Notes: generated by a model from the letters alone, not told the origin. A stretch of 64,000 bases of DNA from Synechococcales cyanobacterium bin31.maxbin.ball.101 (GCA_013298165.1 JAAFJU010000005.1:1-64000), one strand, 5' to 3'; counted from the first letter of the stretch, positions 17,353-27,230 are shown. Numbers and translations: made by a program.

Positions 17353-17456
17353 GCGATTCCCGCTGGGAGGTTGGCTAACGGTGAAGTGCGATCGATCGTC
17401 CTAAAGGGATTCTGCTGATGAGTCGATCGACCGTGCGATCGGGGGATGTGCGATCG
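17353..17456. repeat. CGATCG-rich cassette repeat, copy B
   Basis: Contains ATTCCCGCT, then TCCTAAAGGGATTC and CTGATGAGTCGATCGACCGTG, close to copy C, in the 206-bp spacer between two hypothetical-gene units. Confidence 0.7.
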
Positions 17457-17499
17457 AAATTTCTGAGGGGATTTCGGGCGATCGAATTTGGATTAATTC

Positions 17500-17937
17500 T
17501 TAAATCAAATCACCCGCAGGTGGATGCCGACCAATCTCCAAATCAGCCGATCGAATCGCAATCACACGATCGCGGTTCATGGCTAATGCAATGACGGTCG
17601 CTCGTCCTGTTGCGGTCAGTCCAACGATCGTAAGTTTGTCTTCAGACCATGAGAAGTGAGCCGTCCATACGTCTTGTCGAGGATTGAATAGAGGAACTTC
17701 AGCGGTCGAGATGGGATCGATCGCAGTCACTCGATTCGTTTTTCGGCGGTTGCAATGGAAACAGGCTAAGGCAAGATTGTGCAAATCATCACCACCGCCC
17801 AACGACAAGGGCATCCAATGATCGACCGTAAATCGAACATATTGCCACTGTTCAGAGGCATGACAATATTCGCAAAGATGTCGCGCACGATCGCGCACCT
17901 GTTGTTGAATCGTTTCAGAGAGTTTGCTGCGAGGCAC
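17500..17937 (-). CDS. HNH endonuclease
   Basis: 145-residue HNH nuclease. The zinc-binding and catalytic elements are clear: CEYCHA near residue 22, FTVDHWMPLSLGG (catalytic DH), HNLALACFHCNRRKTN with the Asn and the second CxxC pair. The C-terminal 60 residues are not recognised. The start is GTG at 17937, 2 bp after the stop of the small upstream gene, so the two are translationally linked. Standalone HNH proteins of this size are common in cyanobacteria; target and biological role are unknown. Confidence 0.85.
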   Translation of the reverse strand: MPRSKLSETIQQQVRDRARHLCEYCHASEQWQYVRFTVDHWMPLSLGGGDDLHNLALACFHCNRRKTNRVTAIDPISTAEVPLFNPRQDVWTAHFSWSEDKLTIVGLTATGRATVIALAMNRDRVIAIRSADLEIGRHPPAGDLI

Positions 17938-17939
17938 GA

Positions 17940-18218
17940 TTATGAGGGCTGATTAGTGGGATTGGTAGACAGATTGCGAATCGTTCGGTTCACGAAGCTC
18001 AGATAATCGTCAATTTCTTCGTAACAATCGAGTTCTTGCTCTTCTTCTAATTGAAGTGGCGAATCTTGCTGTTTAGCTAAAAGGATTTCAATGCGGGATT
18101 GAACAGAGCTTGAGGCGCGGAAGATCGGAATACCTTCTTCTAGCTCAATTCGGACTGCACCGTCAATCGGTAGACTGATCGGCAACTGTTGAAGTTTTGG
18201 CAGTAATGAGAGAGTCAT
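17940..18218 (-). CDS. Small protein paired with the HNH nuclease
   Basis: 92 residues, acidic. An N-terminal strand-like region (SLPIDGAVRIELEEGIPIF) is followed by a helical acidic region (DSPLQLEEEQELDCYEEIDDYLSFVNR). The pattern resembles small cyanobacterial partner proteins that precede HNH or nuclease genes; an antitoxin or specificity role is possible but not shown. The ATG at 18218 is chosen because the upstream sequence in frame lies in the cassette repeat. Confidence 0.55.
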   Translation of the reverse strand: MTLSLLPKLQQLPISLPIDGAVRIELEEGIPIFRASSSVQSRIEILLAKQQDSPLQLEEEQELDCYEEIDDYLSFVNRTIRNLSTNPTNQPS

Positions 18219-18260
18219 AATAGGCGATTCCAGTGAGGTGAATCCTGTGGTTGCATTATA

Positions 18261-18352
18261 GCAATTCCCGCTCCAGGGGATCGATCGGTCGTCCATCCTA
18301 GACACATTCCCGCCGATAAGTCGATCGACCGTGCAATCAAGAGATGTGCGAT
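18261..18352. repeat. CGATCG-rich cassette repeat, copy C
   Basis: Contains ATTCCCGCT and CCGATAAGTCGATCGACCGTG, followed by ATCAAGAGATGTGCGATCG. Most diverged of the three copies. Confidence 0.65.
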
Positions 18353-18461
18353 CGCAATTTTCAGTGGGATTTTGGTCGATCGGACTTGGACCAACCACAG
18401 AGCCGTATAGGATATAATGAACTCTCAAAGTCAGTTCAACACTCTATTCAGAAGGTTGTCT

Positions 18462-19109
18462 ATGGTCGTTGCTATCCAACCGATCGCTGCCGAAGTCTCT
18501 CCTCCCGAGAATCGATCGTCAACTGATTCAAGTCTTGAACTCGAACCCGGCAATCAACGCATCACCCTAGGCGACATCACCTGGGACCAATACGAAACAC
18601 TCCTCACCATCGTCGGCGATCGTCCCGGATATCGCTTAACCTACCTGGACGGAACCTTGGAGATTTTTATGCCATCCCCTGAGCATGAATCCGTCAAAAA
18701 AACGATCGCCCGACTCCTTGAACGCTACGCCGAAGAACTCGAAATCATCCTCCACGGCTTAGGTTCCACCACTTTCCGTAAAGAACTCAAAGCAAAAGGT
18801 TTAGAACCCGACGAATGCTATTGCATCGATCAGATCAAAGATGTTCCTGATTTTGCGATCGAAATCAATCTTACCAGTGGCAATCTTGATAAATTATCAA
18901 TCTACAAAGGCTTAGGGATTCCTGAAGTTTTGGTGTGGGAAAACAAAACCCTAACCCTCTACGACCTTCGATCAGACAGTCCCGTCATCATTGATCGCAG
19001 CCAATTCTTCCCCCAGTTAGACCTAAAACTTCTTGCCCAACACATCAACCCCAACAACCAACCCCAATCGGTCAAAGAGTTCCTACTCGCCATACGCCAG
19101 TCTAATTAA
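18462..19109 (+). CDS. Uma2 family (DUF820) putative nuclease
   Basis: 215-residue Uma2-type PD-(D/E)xK nuclease-like protein, a family greatly expanded in cyanobacteria. Core features: [18 protein letters not shown] near the start of the fold, [17 protein letters not shown] (catalytic Asp and Glu on the central strand) and [15 protein letters not shown] (late strand with the usual lysine-containing turn). The ATG at 18462 is preceded by AGAAGG at good spacing and is preferred to an ATG 15 codons upstream. Physiological role unknown; many members are thought to come from mobile elements. Confidence 0.8.
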   Translation: MVVAIQPIAAEVSPPENRSSTDSSLELEPGNQRITLGDITWDQYETLLTIVGDRPGYRLTYLDGTLEIFMPSPEHESVKKTIARLLERYAEELEIILHGLGSTTFRKELKAKGLEPDECYCIDQIKDVPDFAIEINLTSGNLDKLSIYKGLGIPEVLVWENKTLTLYDLRSDSPVIIDRSQFFPQLDLKLLAQHINPNNQPQSVKEFLLAIRQSN

Positions 19110-19268
19110 CCGATCGTTCGGACGATCGCAAGCGTCATCCATGCCCCAACCCATCGCTAAAAGCGAACTGCCGATCGTTCAGAAAATCTACGATCTGATC
19201 AAATGGTACGTCCCCATTCTTAACCGCCTCCCTCGCGATCATAAATTTGCACTGGGCGCGACTAACCT

Positions 19269-20600
19269 TCAGCGTTTTGGCATCTGTTGGACGATGCAGT
19301 GCATTCCACCACCGCCTGCGTTGATGTTTTCGGGGTTAATCTGAACAATTTTTCGATCGGGAAAGCGCTTCTCGAAAAGCTGTTTGACGGCATTATCTTT
19401 TTGTTGAGTGGACAGAGGGCGTCCGGGTTGCCAGTAGGCGGGAATCAAGATGACATCGTTGGCCACTACAAAGTTGAGATAACTTGCGGCTAAGATGACT
19501 TTGATGGTTTGACCCGCTTCGATCGTCGTCCCATCGTCAAACTTCAAAGCTTTGAGTAACTTAAAGACTTCATCGCCTTCCGACAGGGTGGTATAAATTG
19601 AATCGGGAACCGGAACCCGAATAATCGTGAACGGCTGACCGTCTTGATCGGTGGCTTGTTTCAAAATGCGGAAGTTTTCTTCCATGCGCTCGTGGGTTAA
19701 TCGAGCGATCGGGTCGCTCTTGCGGTCTTCCGGGGGCACTTGGGCGAGGGCGATCGTCTTGGCATCGAGAAAGCGAGCGAACTCGTCAATATGTCCCCCG
19801 GTCGTCAAGGCGGTGAAGACATCTCCTGGCAGCTTGCCCTTCGTAGACAAATCATCATCGGCTAGCCCTTGCTTCAGCCAAATCACTTTTTTGATATTGA
19901 AAATGCGTTTTAACTCGGTTTCAATCTCCTGTTTAGTGAGACCGGGATTGCGTTGAAGCTCGACTGATTCAGTCACCATTAACGTCCCTTTCCCATTGAA
20001 TTCTCGATTGCCCCCTTCGCTGATTAAACTCGATCGAACCGTGGGTAATTCCAGTTGTTGAGCAGCAATGCGATCGACAGTCTCATCCGTCATGGCATCT
20101 GGATGGGTGGCGACATTATAGCTCCAAGTATTGAAGCCAAAATCAGCAACCTTGATTGCATTCTCTGAATTTTTTAAAAAGATAGGACCCATATCTCGGG
20201 TCCAAATATCCGTATGGGGAATCGGATGAATTCGCACGTGGCCTGCTGGGAGATTTAAGGATTTTAGCCAGGATTCTACTTGAGTAGACTCTTTGGAATC
20301 TTGAACGAGTAAATCAACTTTGGCATGATTGACTAAAGCCTGAATCATATCAGCTTGAACCGCTTGAGACGGCTTTCCTTTCCGATTTTCAAAGGTAGGA
20401 TACGCCATCCAAACAGACTCGATCGGTTCAAATTCAGCAGGCATCGTAAACCGATCAGCCTCTTGAACGGATCTCTCAAAGCTTGCTATATCAAACGATC
20501 GCTGGTTCGCTGTCGCCTTTGCGAAGTCGATCGGATGGAGAAACAGGTGAATAGTGATGGCCGTAATGAAGAATAGGAAAAATCGGGATAGAAATTTCAT
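19269..20600 (-). CDS. Exported agmatine deiminase / peptidylarginine deiminase family protein
   Basis: 443 residues with an N-terminal signal peptide ([20 protein letters not shown], about 5-24), then a complete PAD-type deiminase fold. Family motifs: [50 protein letters not shown] and the C-terminal GGGGMHC with the catalytic Cys near residue 434. The enzyme would hydrolyse a guanidino group (agmatine or arginine-like) to ureido plus ammonia. Cytosolic agmatine deiminases lack a signal peptide, so this copy is likely periplasmic or secreted. Monocistronic. Confidence 0.85.
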   Translation of the reverse strand: MKFLSRFFLFFITAITIHLFLHPIDFAKATANQRSFDIASFERSVQEADRFTMPAEFEPIESVWMAYPTFENRKGKPSQAVQADMIQALVNHAKVDLLVQDSKESTQVESWLKSLNLPAGHVRIHPIPHTDIWTRDMGPIFLKNSENAIKVADFGFNTWSYNVATHPDAMTDETVDRIAAQQLELPTVRSSLISEGGNREFNGKGTLMVTESVELQRNPGLTKQEIETELKRIFNIKKVIWLKQGLADDDLSTKGKLPGDVFTALTTGGHIDEFARFLDAKTIALAQVPPEDRKSDPIARLTHERMEENFRILKQATDQDGQPFTIIRVPVPDSIYTTLSEGDEVFKLLKALKFDDGTTIEAGQTIKVILAASYLNFVVANDVILIPAYWQPGRPLSTQQKDNAVKQLFEKRFPDRKIVQINPENINAGGGGMHCIVQQMPKR

Positions 20601-20645
20601 AGAAGTTATTGGGATGGTGAATGATTCTGCTCTAAAGGATTCAGA

Positions 20646-21035
20646 CTAAACGGTACTCGTACTCGCACTTCTCAAAATACTAATCCCTGCAATCACTAGC
20701 GCCAATCCGAAAAATTCATTTATGGAATACGATTCTCGAAAAACTGACATGCCCAAACCCAGCGTCAACACACACTCCAATCCGACAATAAAAATATAGC
20801 TACTTCCTAAATCTTCATTCGCCGTCACGAAAATCTGAAAGGTTGTGCCAATGGCAAAGAAGATATACACCAATAAACTCGGTAAAGGCACTGAAAACCC
20901 AGCCGAAAGTTTCATACAAACCGCGCCTGCGGAAAATGCGATCGCAGACAAAAGAGCATTAATTAGATACACAAGAAGACCCTGACTTGAAACTGAATTA
21001 CTAAAGATGGTTGATTGTATGATTTTTAACCTCAA
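20646..21035 (-). CDS. SMR/EamA-like small membrane transporter
   Basis: 129 residues with four predicted transmembrane helices (about 20-42, 50-70, 79-100, 107-125), the architecture of small multidrug resistance or half-EamA proteins of the drug/metabolite transporter superfamily. The fourth helix FGLALVIAGISIL is typical. A Glu in helix 3 (VGLECVLT) could be the functional acid, although SMR proteins normally have it in helix 1. Substrate unknown. The first 15 residues are weakly supported; the start could be internal. Confidence 0.6.
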   Translation of the reverse strand: MRLKIIQSTIFSNSVSSQGLLVYLINALLSAIAFSAGAVCMKLSAGFSVPLPSLLVYIFFAIGTTFQIFVTANEDLGSSYIFIVGLECVLTLGLGMSVFRESYSINEFFGLALVIAGISILRSASTSTV

Positions 21036-21210
21036 ACATCTTAAGGAGTATTCCTTTAATCAGTCCATACTCCGAAAGTCGTATTACCATCTAACTCAAA
21101 AGACGTAGTGTTGTAGAATACAAAGTGTTGTTTGTGCCAAAAAATCAAGAGCAAACACCGCCACAAGTCGCTATAGTTTTTTAGGATTCTTGCATATTGA
21201 AGGAACGCGC

Positions 21211-22416
21211 ATGATGGCTCCCTGGACCGAATGGACAACCCCCGGCAACACTAATTCTCACCGCTTACTGCTACTTGGGTCAGGAGAACTTGGCCGCGAA
21301 GTCGCGATCGAAGCCATGCGACTTGGCATTGAAGTGATTGCCGTGGATGCCTATGCTGGAGCGCCCGCGATGCAGTTTGCCCATCGATCGCATGTAATTA
21401 GTATGCTGGATGGTGCCGCATTGCGTGCCGTGATTGAACAGGAAAAACCGAGCTTAATCGTTCCCGAGGTCGAAGCGATCGCCACCGAAACCTTAGTTGC
21501 CTTGGAAAGCGAAGGCTGGACCGTCATTCCCACCGCTCAGGCCACCTTTTTGACCATGAATCGGGAGGGCATTCGGCGACTGGCTGGCGAAACGCTGGGC
21601 TTAAAAACCTCGCCCTACCGCTTTGCTGATACCCAAGAGGAGTACTTAGCTGCGATCGCCGAAATTGGACTGCCCTGCGTCGTCAAACCTGTTATGAGTT
21701 CCTCCGGCAAAGGTCAAAGCACCGTCAAAACGCAAGCTGACGTTCTTCCAGCTTGGGATTACGCCCACGATAAAGGTAGAGCGCAAAACGATCGGGTGAT
21801 CATTGAAGGCTTCGTTGATTTTGAAACTGAAATCACCTTATTAACCGTCCGCGCAACCGATGGCACACACTTCTGTCCACCGATCGGTCACGTACAAATC
21901 AGCGGTGACTATCGCGAATCTTGGCAACCCTGTGAATTGTCACCGCAAACGCTAAAACAATGTGAAACGATCGCTGCAACGATTACTGAAGCCTTGGGAG
22001 GCTGGGGATTGTTTGGGGTTGAGTTGTTTATTGAAAAGGATGGGTCGGTTTGTTTTAGTGAAGTGAGTCCGAGACCCCATGATACGGGAATGGTGACGAT
22101 GATTAGTCAAAACATGTCAGAGTTTGAATTGCATGTGCGGGCGATCGCTGGATTGCCGATCGGGGATATTCAATTGCTTTCCCCCGGGGCCTCTTCCGTG
22201 ATCCTCGCCACCGAAAGCAGCAACAACCCCATCTTCACAGGCATCAACGAAGCCCTAAAAGTCCCCACCACCAAACTCCGCCTCTTCGCCAAACCCACCA
22301 GCCACCCCAACCGTCGCATGGCCGTCGCACTAGCGACAGGGAAAACGGTGGAGGAAGCTCGCGATCGGGCGAAGGCTTGTTCGGGTGCGATTACCGTCGG
22401 TTCTGCGGCCCCCTAA
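21211..22416 (+). CDS. purT: PurT, formate-dependent GAR transformylase
   Basis: Phosphoribosylglycinamide formyltransferase 2, about 401 residues: an ATP-grasp enzyme that joins formate to glycinamide ribonucleotide in purine synthesis without folate. Visible features: N-terminal [27 protein letters not shown], the ATP-grasp loop MSSSGKGQS, the WGLFGVELF and [10 protein letters not shown] metal/ATP-binding segments. The ATG at 21211 has GAAGGA upstream and is preferred over one seven codons earlier. The last codons run into a C-rich dispersed repeat. Convergent with the signalling operon. Confidence 0.92.
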   Translation: MMAPWTEWTTPGNTNSHRLLLLGSGELGREVAIEAMRLGIEVIAVDAYAGAPAMQFAHRSHVISMLDGAALRAVIEQEKPSLIVPEVEAIATETLVALESEGWTVIPTAQATFLTMNREGIRRLAGETLGLKTSPYRFADTQEEYLAAIAEIGLPCVVKPVMSSSGKGQSTVKTQADVLPAWDYAHDKGRAQNDRVIIEGFVDFETEITLLTVRATDGTHFCPPIGHVQISGDYRESWQPCELSPQTLKQCETIAATITEALGGWGLFGVELFIEKDGSVCFSEVSPRPHDTGMVTMISQNMSEFELHVRAIAGLPIGDIQLLSPGASSVILATESSNNPIFTGINEALKVPTTKLRLFAKPTSHPNRRMAVALATGKTVEEARDRAKACSGAITVGSAAP

Positions 22417-22437
22417 CCCCCAATTCTGGGGGAACAT
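22411..22437. repeat. C-rich dispersed repeat, copy 6, overlapping the purT stop
   Basis: CCCCCAATTCTGGGGG core directly at the 3' end of purT, between convergent genes, where it may terminate both. Confidence 0.65.
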
Positions 22438-22443
22438 GAGGGT

Positions 22444-24009
22444 TTAGAGTTCGTATTCGGCGATGCGCGATCGTAGGCCATAGACGGTGAGTCCTGCGAT
22501 CGTGCCTGTGATCAGAAATGCCTTAATCCAAAAGAAATCTAATCCTTTATTTTGGCCATTGGATTCATTGTCCATCAATTTATCTTTTTCATTGCTCAAA
22601 GGGATGACATCTTTGATAGCACCATTGACATCTAGATTGGTCAAACCTTTGTAAATTGATTGATTGAATACCGTGATATTAATATCCATGACTTTGTCAT
22701 GATCTTTTAGAAAAACTGCAAAGACATTATTAGATTCCCCGGTACATAGTTTGATTGCTGCTATTTTGTCTTTGTCGCTCATAACCCGAATCTTTTGATC
22801 AATGTCAAAGTAATTCAGAAATGATTGAACCATTGTTTGGGTTGCTTCTGCTTCTCCAGGAAAGGTAATATTTTTAAGTTGATCGGCAAACAGTCCTTCT
22901 AGATCACTGACTTGATTCGCAGATGTATTTTGGAGAAGCTGACGTAAGGCTTGTGAATATTTGGTTGGATCTTGTTCGGGGCGTAGCGTTTGATTCTTGA
23001 ACTGAGCTAAAGATTTGACTTTAGTGAAGAAGTTGTCGCGATGGAGATTAGAAAATCTTGCGTCTAATAAATAACGACTTTCGTCGGCATTCAGGCTATA
23101 GGCGATCGATCGGGATTTGCGAAGCGCGTGAAGCGAGTCAAACGCATCTTCTTTCGCTAACTTCAGTAAGTCAGACGACGATATTAGACGAGATAAGGCA
23201 TCTAGAATAAAAATAGTAGAGACGATCGTCGCTAACATCAATCCCAGATTAAATCGACGCTTCGTCCACTTTGTTAGAATGAGTTGAATCCAGACTAACG
23301 ATCCAATTAATATCGCTCCTAGTAGACAGATTAGCAGTTGATTGATGCTTCCTCTCAGTCTTCCCTCTTCATATCCTTTTCTCAGTGCTTCGAAGTTAAC
23401 TTGATCGAGTTCATCCGCTTTTACCATTAGGATTCTATCTACAAACTTCTGAGCTTCTCGATAAACTTTAACAGCCTCTTCTGTTTTACCTTGGGAGTGA
23501 AGGACTTTGGCTTCTTGGGTTTTTTCGATGTAGTTATTAATATTGAGAGATAGATCAATAATCAGATTTTGTTCGATGGGAATCGTAATATTTTGGGCGG
23601 CGCGGGTGAGGAGTGAGGAGAGTTTTTGTTTACGATCTTGATAGTCTTTTTCGGCGTTGGTATTTTGGCCTGTGGGGACGAGTAGTAGATTGGCGACGTT
23701 GGCGTCCATGTCGGCGACGCTGTCCCGAATGCGTTGGGCTTGATAGATACTCGGGGTGGTTTCAAAGCCGACGGTGTACAGGGCCGATCGTTGACTCATG
23801 ACCGCATTGGCGATCGCTCCCGTCAGCAATACCGCACTTCCGATGATTCCATACATCGCCGCTTGATAAACCTGAGGGGTTGTGAGTTTCTGCGATCGGA
23901 AGGGAATGGCGATTTGACGCAGCGATCCGGCGGGGGGCATTCCGATCGGTAAGGTGCTGAGGTCTGATTTTGGATTTGTTTTTTGGAGCGTTGGTTTTTG
24001 AGGATTCAT
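22444..24009 (-). CDS. Four-helix membrane sensor with GlnX-like topology
   Basis: 521-residue membrane protein. A cytosolic N-terminus of about 45 residues precedes TM1 (about 50-71), then a helical extracytoplasmic domain (about 72-215), TM2 and TM3 close together (about 218-240 and 249-270), a second extracytoplasmic domain (about 275-490) and TM4 near the C-terminus (about 493-512). This topology and the position in an operon with a PknG-like kinase and an FHA protein resemble actinobacterial GlnX, which passes an amino-acid signal from the GlnH lipoprotein to PknG. No enzymatic domain is seen. Role as sensor is inference. Last gene of the operon. Confidence 0.65.
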   Translation of the reverse strand: MNPQKPTLQKTNPKSDLSTLPIGMPPAGSLRQIAIPFRSQKLTTPQVYQAAMYGIIGSAVLLTGAIANAVMSQRSALYTVGFETTPSIYQAQRIRDSVADMDANVANLLLVPTGQNTNAEKDYQDRKQKLSSLLTRAAQNITIPIEQNLIIDLSLNINNYIEKTQEAKVLHSQGKTEEAVKVYREAQKFVDRILMVKADELDQVNFEALRKGYEEGRLRGSINQLLICLLGAILIGSLVWIQLILTKWTKRRFNLGLMLATIVSTIFILDALSRLISSSDLLKLAKEDAFDSLHALRKSRSIAYSLNADESRYLLDARFSNLHRDNFFTKVKSLAQFKNQTLRPEQDPTKYSQALRQLLQNTSANQVSDLEGLFADQLKNITFPGEAEATQTMVQSFLNYFDIDQKIRVMSDKDKIAAIKLCTGESNNVFAVFLKDHDKVMDINITVFNQSIYKGLTNLDVNGAIKDVIPLSNEKDKLMDNESNGQNKGLDFFWIKAFLITGTIAGLTVYGLRSRIAEYEL

Positions 24010-24030
24010 AGGGGTTTTGAAGGGTGAGTT

Positions 24031-24696
24031 TTAGTGGAGGGTAATCGCGGTCCAGTGGCCTAGGGTGATGCGATCGCCGAGTTTGAGCGGGTAGTCTTTC
24101 ATGGCTTCGAGATCGACGCCGTTGAGTTGGGTGCCGTTGGAGGAGCCGATGTCTCGCAGGATGAGTTGGCCGTCGGCTTGGCAGGCGAGGAGGGCATGGC
24201 GCGAGGAGATGGCGTTGTCGAAGTCTAGAGCTAGTTCTGGGGTGATGGCGCGGGCGGTGTTGGTGCGGCCTATGAGGTGGGCCATTCCTGGGGAAATGCA
24301 ATGCTCTTGGGGAGCTTGGGGCGGTGGAGTGGGGCTTTCGGGGGCGGCGAGGCTGGGGTCGATTTCGATCGTCAGATTCCACTGGGTTTGAGTGGCGGGA
24401 GGTGGGGGTGGCGGGAGGTCGATGCCGGGGATGGGGGGGATGTAGAGGGGCGGGATGATGACGGGTGGGGCGTCAATTGGCAGTTCGCCGGATTTTTGGG
24501 TGTCGAAGTTGTAGCCGCAGATTTCGCAGAATTTGCCGTCTTGGGGATCATGGGCTGTGCCGCAGTCGGGACAAGGGATTGTGGTGGTGCTTGGGGTGGC
24601 AGGTGTGCTGCTGCTTCCTTCGATGCGGGTTCCGCAGACTGAGCAGAAGTCGGAGTCGGTGGAGCTGTGGCCTTTGGGGCAGTTGTAGGTGGTCAT
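24031..24696 (-). CDS. Double zinc ribbon - FHA domain protein
   Basis: 221 residues. Two zinc ribbons at the N-terminus (CPKGH...CSVCG and CPDCG...CEICG, about residues 5-60), a proline-rich linker (PPLYIPPIPGIDLPPPPPP), and a C-terminal FHA domain (about 125-221) with the phosphothreonine-binding set GRT, SSRH and DIGSSNGTQLNG. FHA domains bind phospho-Thr peptides; in the PknG pathway the FHA protein GarA/OdhI is the kinase substrate, so this protein is the likely counterpart. Several Thr residues between the ribbons (TPATPSTTT) are candidate phosphosites. Confidence 0.85.
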   Translation of the reverse strand: MTTYNCPKGHSSTDSDFCSVCGTRIEGSSSTPATPSTTTIPCPDCGTAHDPQDGKFCEICGYNFDTQKSGELPIDAPPVIIPPLYIPPIPGIDLPPPPPPATQTQWNLTIEIDPSLAAPESPTPPPQAPQEHCISPGMAHLIGRTNTARAITPELALDFDNAISSRHALLACQADGQLILRDIGSSNGTQLNGVDLEAMKDYPLKLGDRITLGHWTAITLH

Positions 24697-24770
24697 GATG
24701 ATAGTGGGAGTTATCGGGGATGGGATATACCTGTCGGGGCGCGGGAGGCGCGCCCTTACGGGTCTCGGGA

Positions 24771-26069
24771 CTAGCGTTTTATGCGGGTGGTTTTGGTGGA
24801 GCGGGTTTCTAGGGCCATCTCGTCCTCTTTGCGGACGTCGCGCTTGATGCGGATGGTGCCTGTGGCCTCGTCTTCGACTTCGACGACTTTACGGAGGAGT
24901 TTCATCGTGGCTTCGTTGCCGGATTCCGCTGAGAGTTGGACGGCGCGGGAGAGTTTGGCTGTGGCTTGTTCGAAGTTGCCTTTGGCCCGCTCTTCCATGC
25001 CTTCTTGGATCACCTGAGCCAGCTCCGCTTGTCCGGTGTAGTGGGCCACGGTCCGATCGATTTTGGCCGATCGGACTTCGTCGTCAGTCCAAATCGCCAA
25101 AATCCGCGTTTCGGCCACTTTCGTCTCCACCCCGTTTTGGCTGTACACTAAGCTCGCTCGACCTGCCAGCATTTCATCTCCGACATTTCCAGCGTTGACG
25201 CGAATGCAGAAATGGTAATCGCGAGATTCCTGATTTCCCCAAGATCCCGTGGGATAGTCCGTGATCTGTGCGCTGACAGCTTTCGCTTTATTGGTCACAT
25301 CCACGATCGCCGGACTCACTTGCTTACAGAACATCACCTTCGCACCCTGCGGTGTCCACAACCGCAATGCAATGTCACTAATTTGTTTACTCATCGCCTG
25401 ACCTAAGATCGCTCTAAAATCCGCTTCGATCGCCGCCGCTTCAGGAATGATGTCCGCTGTTCCCAAGAGCTTGTGGGCGATCGTTTGAAGTTGAGCTACC
25501 CGCCATTCGGTGCCGACGCCGCGACAGTCACATTGAAATTGACCTTCGCAGGCATTCAGGGCTTGATTGAGCGCATTGGTATCGGAACTATCGTTTTGGC
25601 CATCGGTGAGCAATAATGCCTGTGCAATGGCTCCGGGCATTTGTTGGAACTGTTGCAGTGCGAGTCTGAGCCAGGTGGAAATGGTGGTGCTGCGATTGGC
25701 CGTCACGCCTCGCAGGGCTTCGAGGGCTTGCTGCTTAGCAGAAACGGTGGCCAGGGACAGCGGAGATAGGAGTTGCGCGGTGCTCGATCCGGTGACGATG
25801 AAGAAGTAGACATCCGTGGGCAGCAGTTCGATCAGTTTGGCGATCGCTTGTTTGGCCGATCGTATTTTTTCGCCTTCCATGGAGCCGGACGTATCACAGA
25901 TAATCCCAAATACCCGCGCTGCACCCGAGGTTGCCCCGATCGGAGCATTGCCGCCCGACTCGCCGCTAGATTCATTATCGGTGGCGATCGTCATGATGGC
26001 ATTGACTTCCTGAGAGCCTTCGGGAAGGTAGGCATTTTGATAAACTTGAGCGTTAAATTGAGTCGTCAT
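24771..26069 (-). CDS. VWA domain protein of the kinase operon
   Basis: 432 residues with a von Willebrand A domain at about 45-230. The MIDAS metal site is complete: DTSGS near residue 58, a Thr in VTANRSTTIST, and TDGQND near 158. The C-terminal half is beta-rich then helical, ending in a basic tail (ETRSTKTTRIKR). No signal peptide, so cytosolic. VWA proteins usually bring other proteins together in a metal-dependent way; here the likely partners are the operon's kinase, PP2C and FHA proteins. Thr/Ser residues near the C-terminus could be phosphorylated. Confidence 0.8.
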   Translation of the reverse strand: MTTQFNAQVYQNAYLPEGSQEVNAIMTIATDNESSGESGGNAPIGATSGAARVFGIICDTSGSMEGEKIRSAKQAIAKLIELLPTDVYFFIVTGSSTAQLLSPLSLATVSAKQQALEALRGVTANRSTTISTWLRLALQQFQQMPGAIAQALLLTDGQNDSSDTNALNQALNACEGQFQCDCRGVGTEWRVAQLQTIAHKLLGTADIIPEAAAIEADFRAILGQAMSKQISDIALRLWTPQGAKVMFCKQVSPAIVDVTNKAKAVSAQITDYPTGSWGNQESRDYHFCIRVNAGNVGDEMLAGRASLVYSQNGVETKVAETRILAIWTDDEVRSAKIDRTVAHYTGQAELAQVIQEGMEERAKGNFEQATAKLSRAVQLSAESGNEATMKLLRKVVEVEDEATGTIRIKRDVRKEDEMALETRSTKTTRIKR

Positions 26070-26111
26070 AGCGGTTTAGGTGCGTTGGATAATGGTTGGG
26101 TGTTGAGTTTA

Positions 26112-26193
26112 GAGCGTCGGGCGAACCGCCCCCCGGCCCCCAATTCTGGGGGAGTTAGAGAGATTCAGGTCCCCCCAGAATTGGGGGGGCTTT
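26112..26193. repeat. C-rich dispersed repeat, copy 7, running into the PP2C gene
   Basis: Two inverted half-elements (CCCCCAATTCTGGGGG and CCCCCCAGAATTGGGGG). The second half encodes the last residues of the PP2C protein (SPPNSGGT). Confidence 0.7.
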
Positions 26194-27199
26194 CTTTCAA
26201 ATCTAACAATGCGATCGTGATGTTGTCCTGTCCCCCACAGCGCAGGGCGAACTCGACTCCCTTGCGGGCGATCGTGATGAGGTCAGCGCCTTCGGGCTGT
26301 TGCAGGCTTTTCTGAAGTTGTGAAACCTCGCTGGCGTAGTTCCAGAGACCATCACTACAGAGCAGCAAGCGACCGGGAAGTGGCAGATTGATTTGTGCGA
26401 TCGTCGGTTCCATTTCGCCGTCGGCATCAGCTCCGAGCCATCGCGTAATGGCATGGGCTTGCAGCGATCGTTCCGCTTCCTCCCGTGACATTTGACCTGT
26501 GGCTACCATCTCCTCACACCAGGAATGATCTTGGGTGAGTTGCTGGGATGCTTCCGGTGCGAACCAATAGGCCCGACTATCGCCTAGCCAGCCTAGGGTG
26601 ATTTGCGTCATAGCAGGCGATTCAACACCGGATTCGACAATGGGTGAAACGATCGCCGCTACGATCGTCGTTGAAGGTGCTTCGCCATGGCCCGAGGGGA
26701 CCAGTTTTGCGACGGTAGATTGGGCGGCGGCGATCGCTTCTAATAAGGCTTGGCTCGGTTCCACATCTGCTTCTAACGATCGTTGAATCGATCGGCAAGC
26801 GGTTTGGGAGGCTTGCTGAGAGGCGATGCCAGGGTTGCTAGAACTGGATACGCCATCACAGACCACCAGCACCGCTCGGCCATCGCTCAACTGCTGAATC
26901 GCAAAACAATCTTCGTTCTGCGAATGCTTAATGCCCCGATCGCTAATAGCCACAAAGTTTGGGTTAATGATTTGTTCAAACCGATCGCGCTTCGTTGGAT
27001 TACGAAACCCGCACTGATTACAAAAGCCATCGGGTTCTAAGTCGGTGCTGTCACATTTCTGACAATTGGGAAACACCGTTTGAGGCAGGTTTGAATCGTT
27101 CCCTGCAACCCCTTCAGGAATCGCTAATGCCGTCCCACAGGATTCACAGAATCGAGCAGCGAGGTCGTTTTCTTCATGACAAGCAGGGCAATGATTCAT
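26165..27199 (-). CDS. PP2C-type protein phosphatase with N-terminal zinc ribbons
   Basis: 344 residues. Two zinc ribbons (CPACHEEN...CESCG and CQKCD...CNQCG, about 4-75) precede a PPM/PP2C phosphatase domain: SDRGIKHSQNEDCF, VLVVCDGVSSSS, LGWLGDSRAYW, ITRWLG and LLLCSDGLWNY are the metal-binding and structural motifs in order. It should remove phosphate from Ser/Thr residues and so oppose the PknG-like kinase encoded upstream. The ATG at 27199 is chosen because it starts directly at the zinc ribbon; the longer reading frame upstream runs through a REP-like repeat. The C-terminal codons come from the dispersed repeat. Confidence 0.9.
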   Translation of the reverse strand: MNHCPACHEENDLAARFCESCGTALAIPEGVAGNDSNLPQTVFPNCQKCDSTDLEPDGFCNQCGFRNPTKRDRFEQIINPNFVAISDRGIKHSQNEDCFAIQQLSDGRAVLVVCDGVSSSSNPGIASQQASQTACRSIQRSLEADVEPSQALLEAIAAAQSTVAKLVPSGHGEAPSTTIVAAIVSPIVESGVESPAMTQITLGWLGDSRAYWFAPEASQQLTQDHSWCEEMVATGQMSREEAERSLQAHAITRWLGADADGEMEPTIAQINLPLPGRLLLCSDGLWNYASEVSQLQKSLQQPEGADLITIARKGVEFALRCGGQDNITIALLDLKESPPNSGGT

Positions 27200-27230
27200 A
27201 ACAAATCCGGTAGAACGTTGAGTGGTGATC

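Noticed and set aside
13200-18360. CRISPR array, considered because of several repeat families
   Set aside because: Repeats are either degenerate back-to-back units or single dispersed copies; there are no regular unique spacers and no cas genes.
23762-24382. 206-residue Arg/Pro/His-rich minus-strand ORF
   Set aside because: Overlaps the FHA and GlnX-like genes in another frame and has shadow-type composition.
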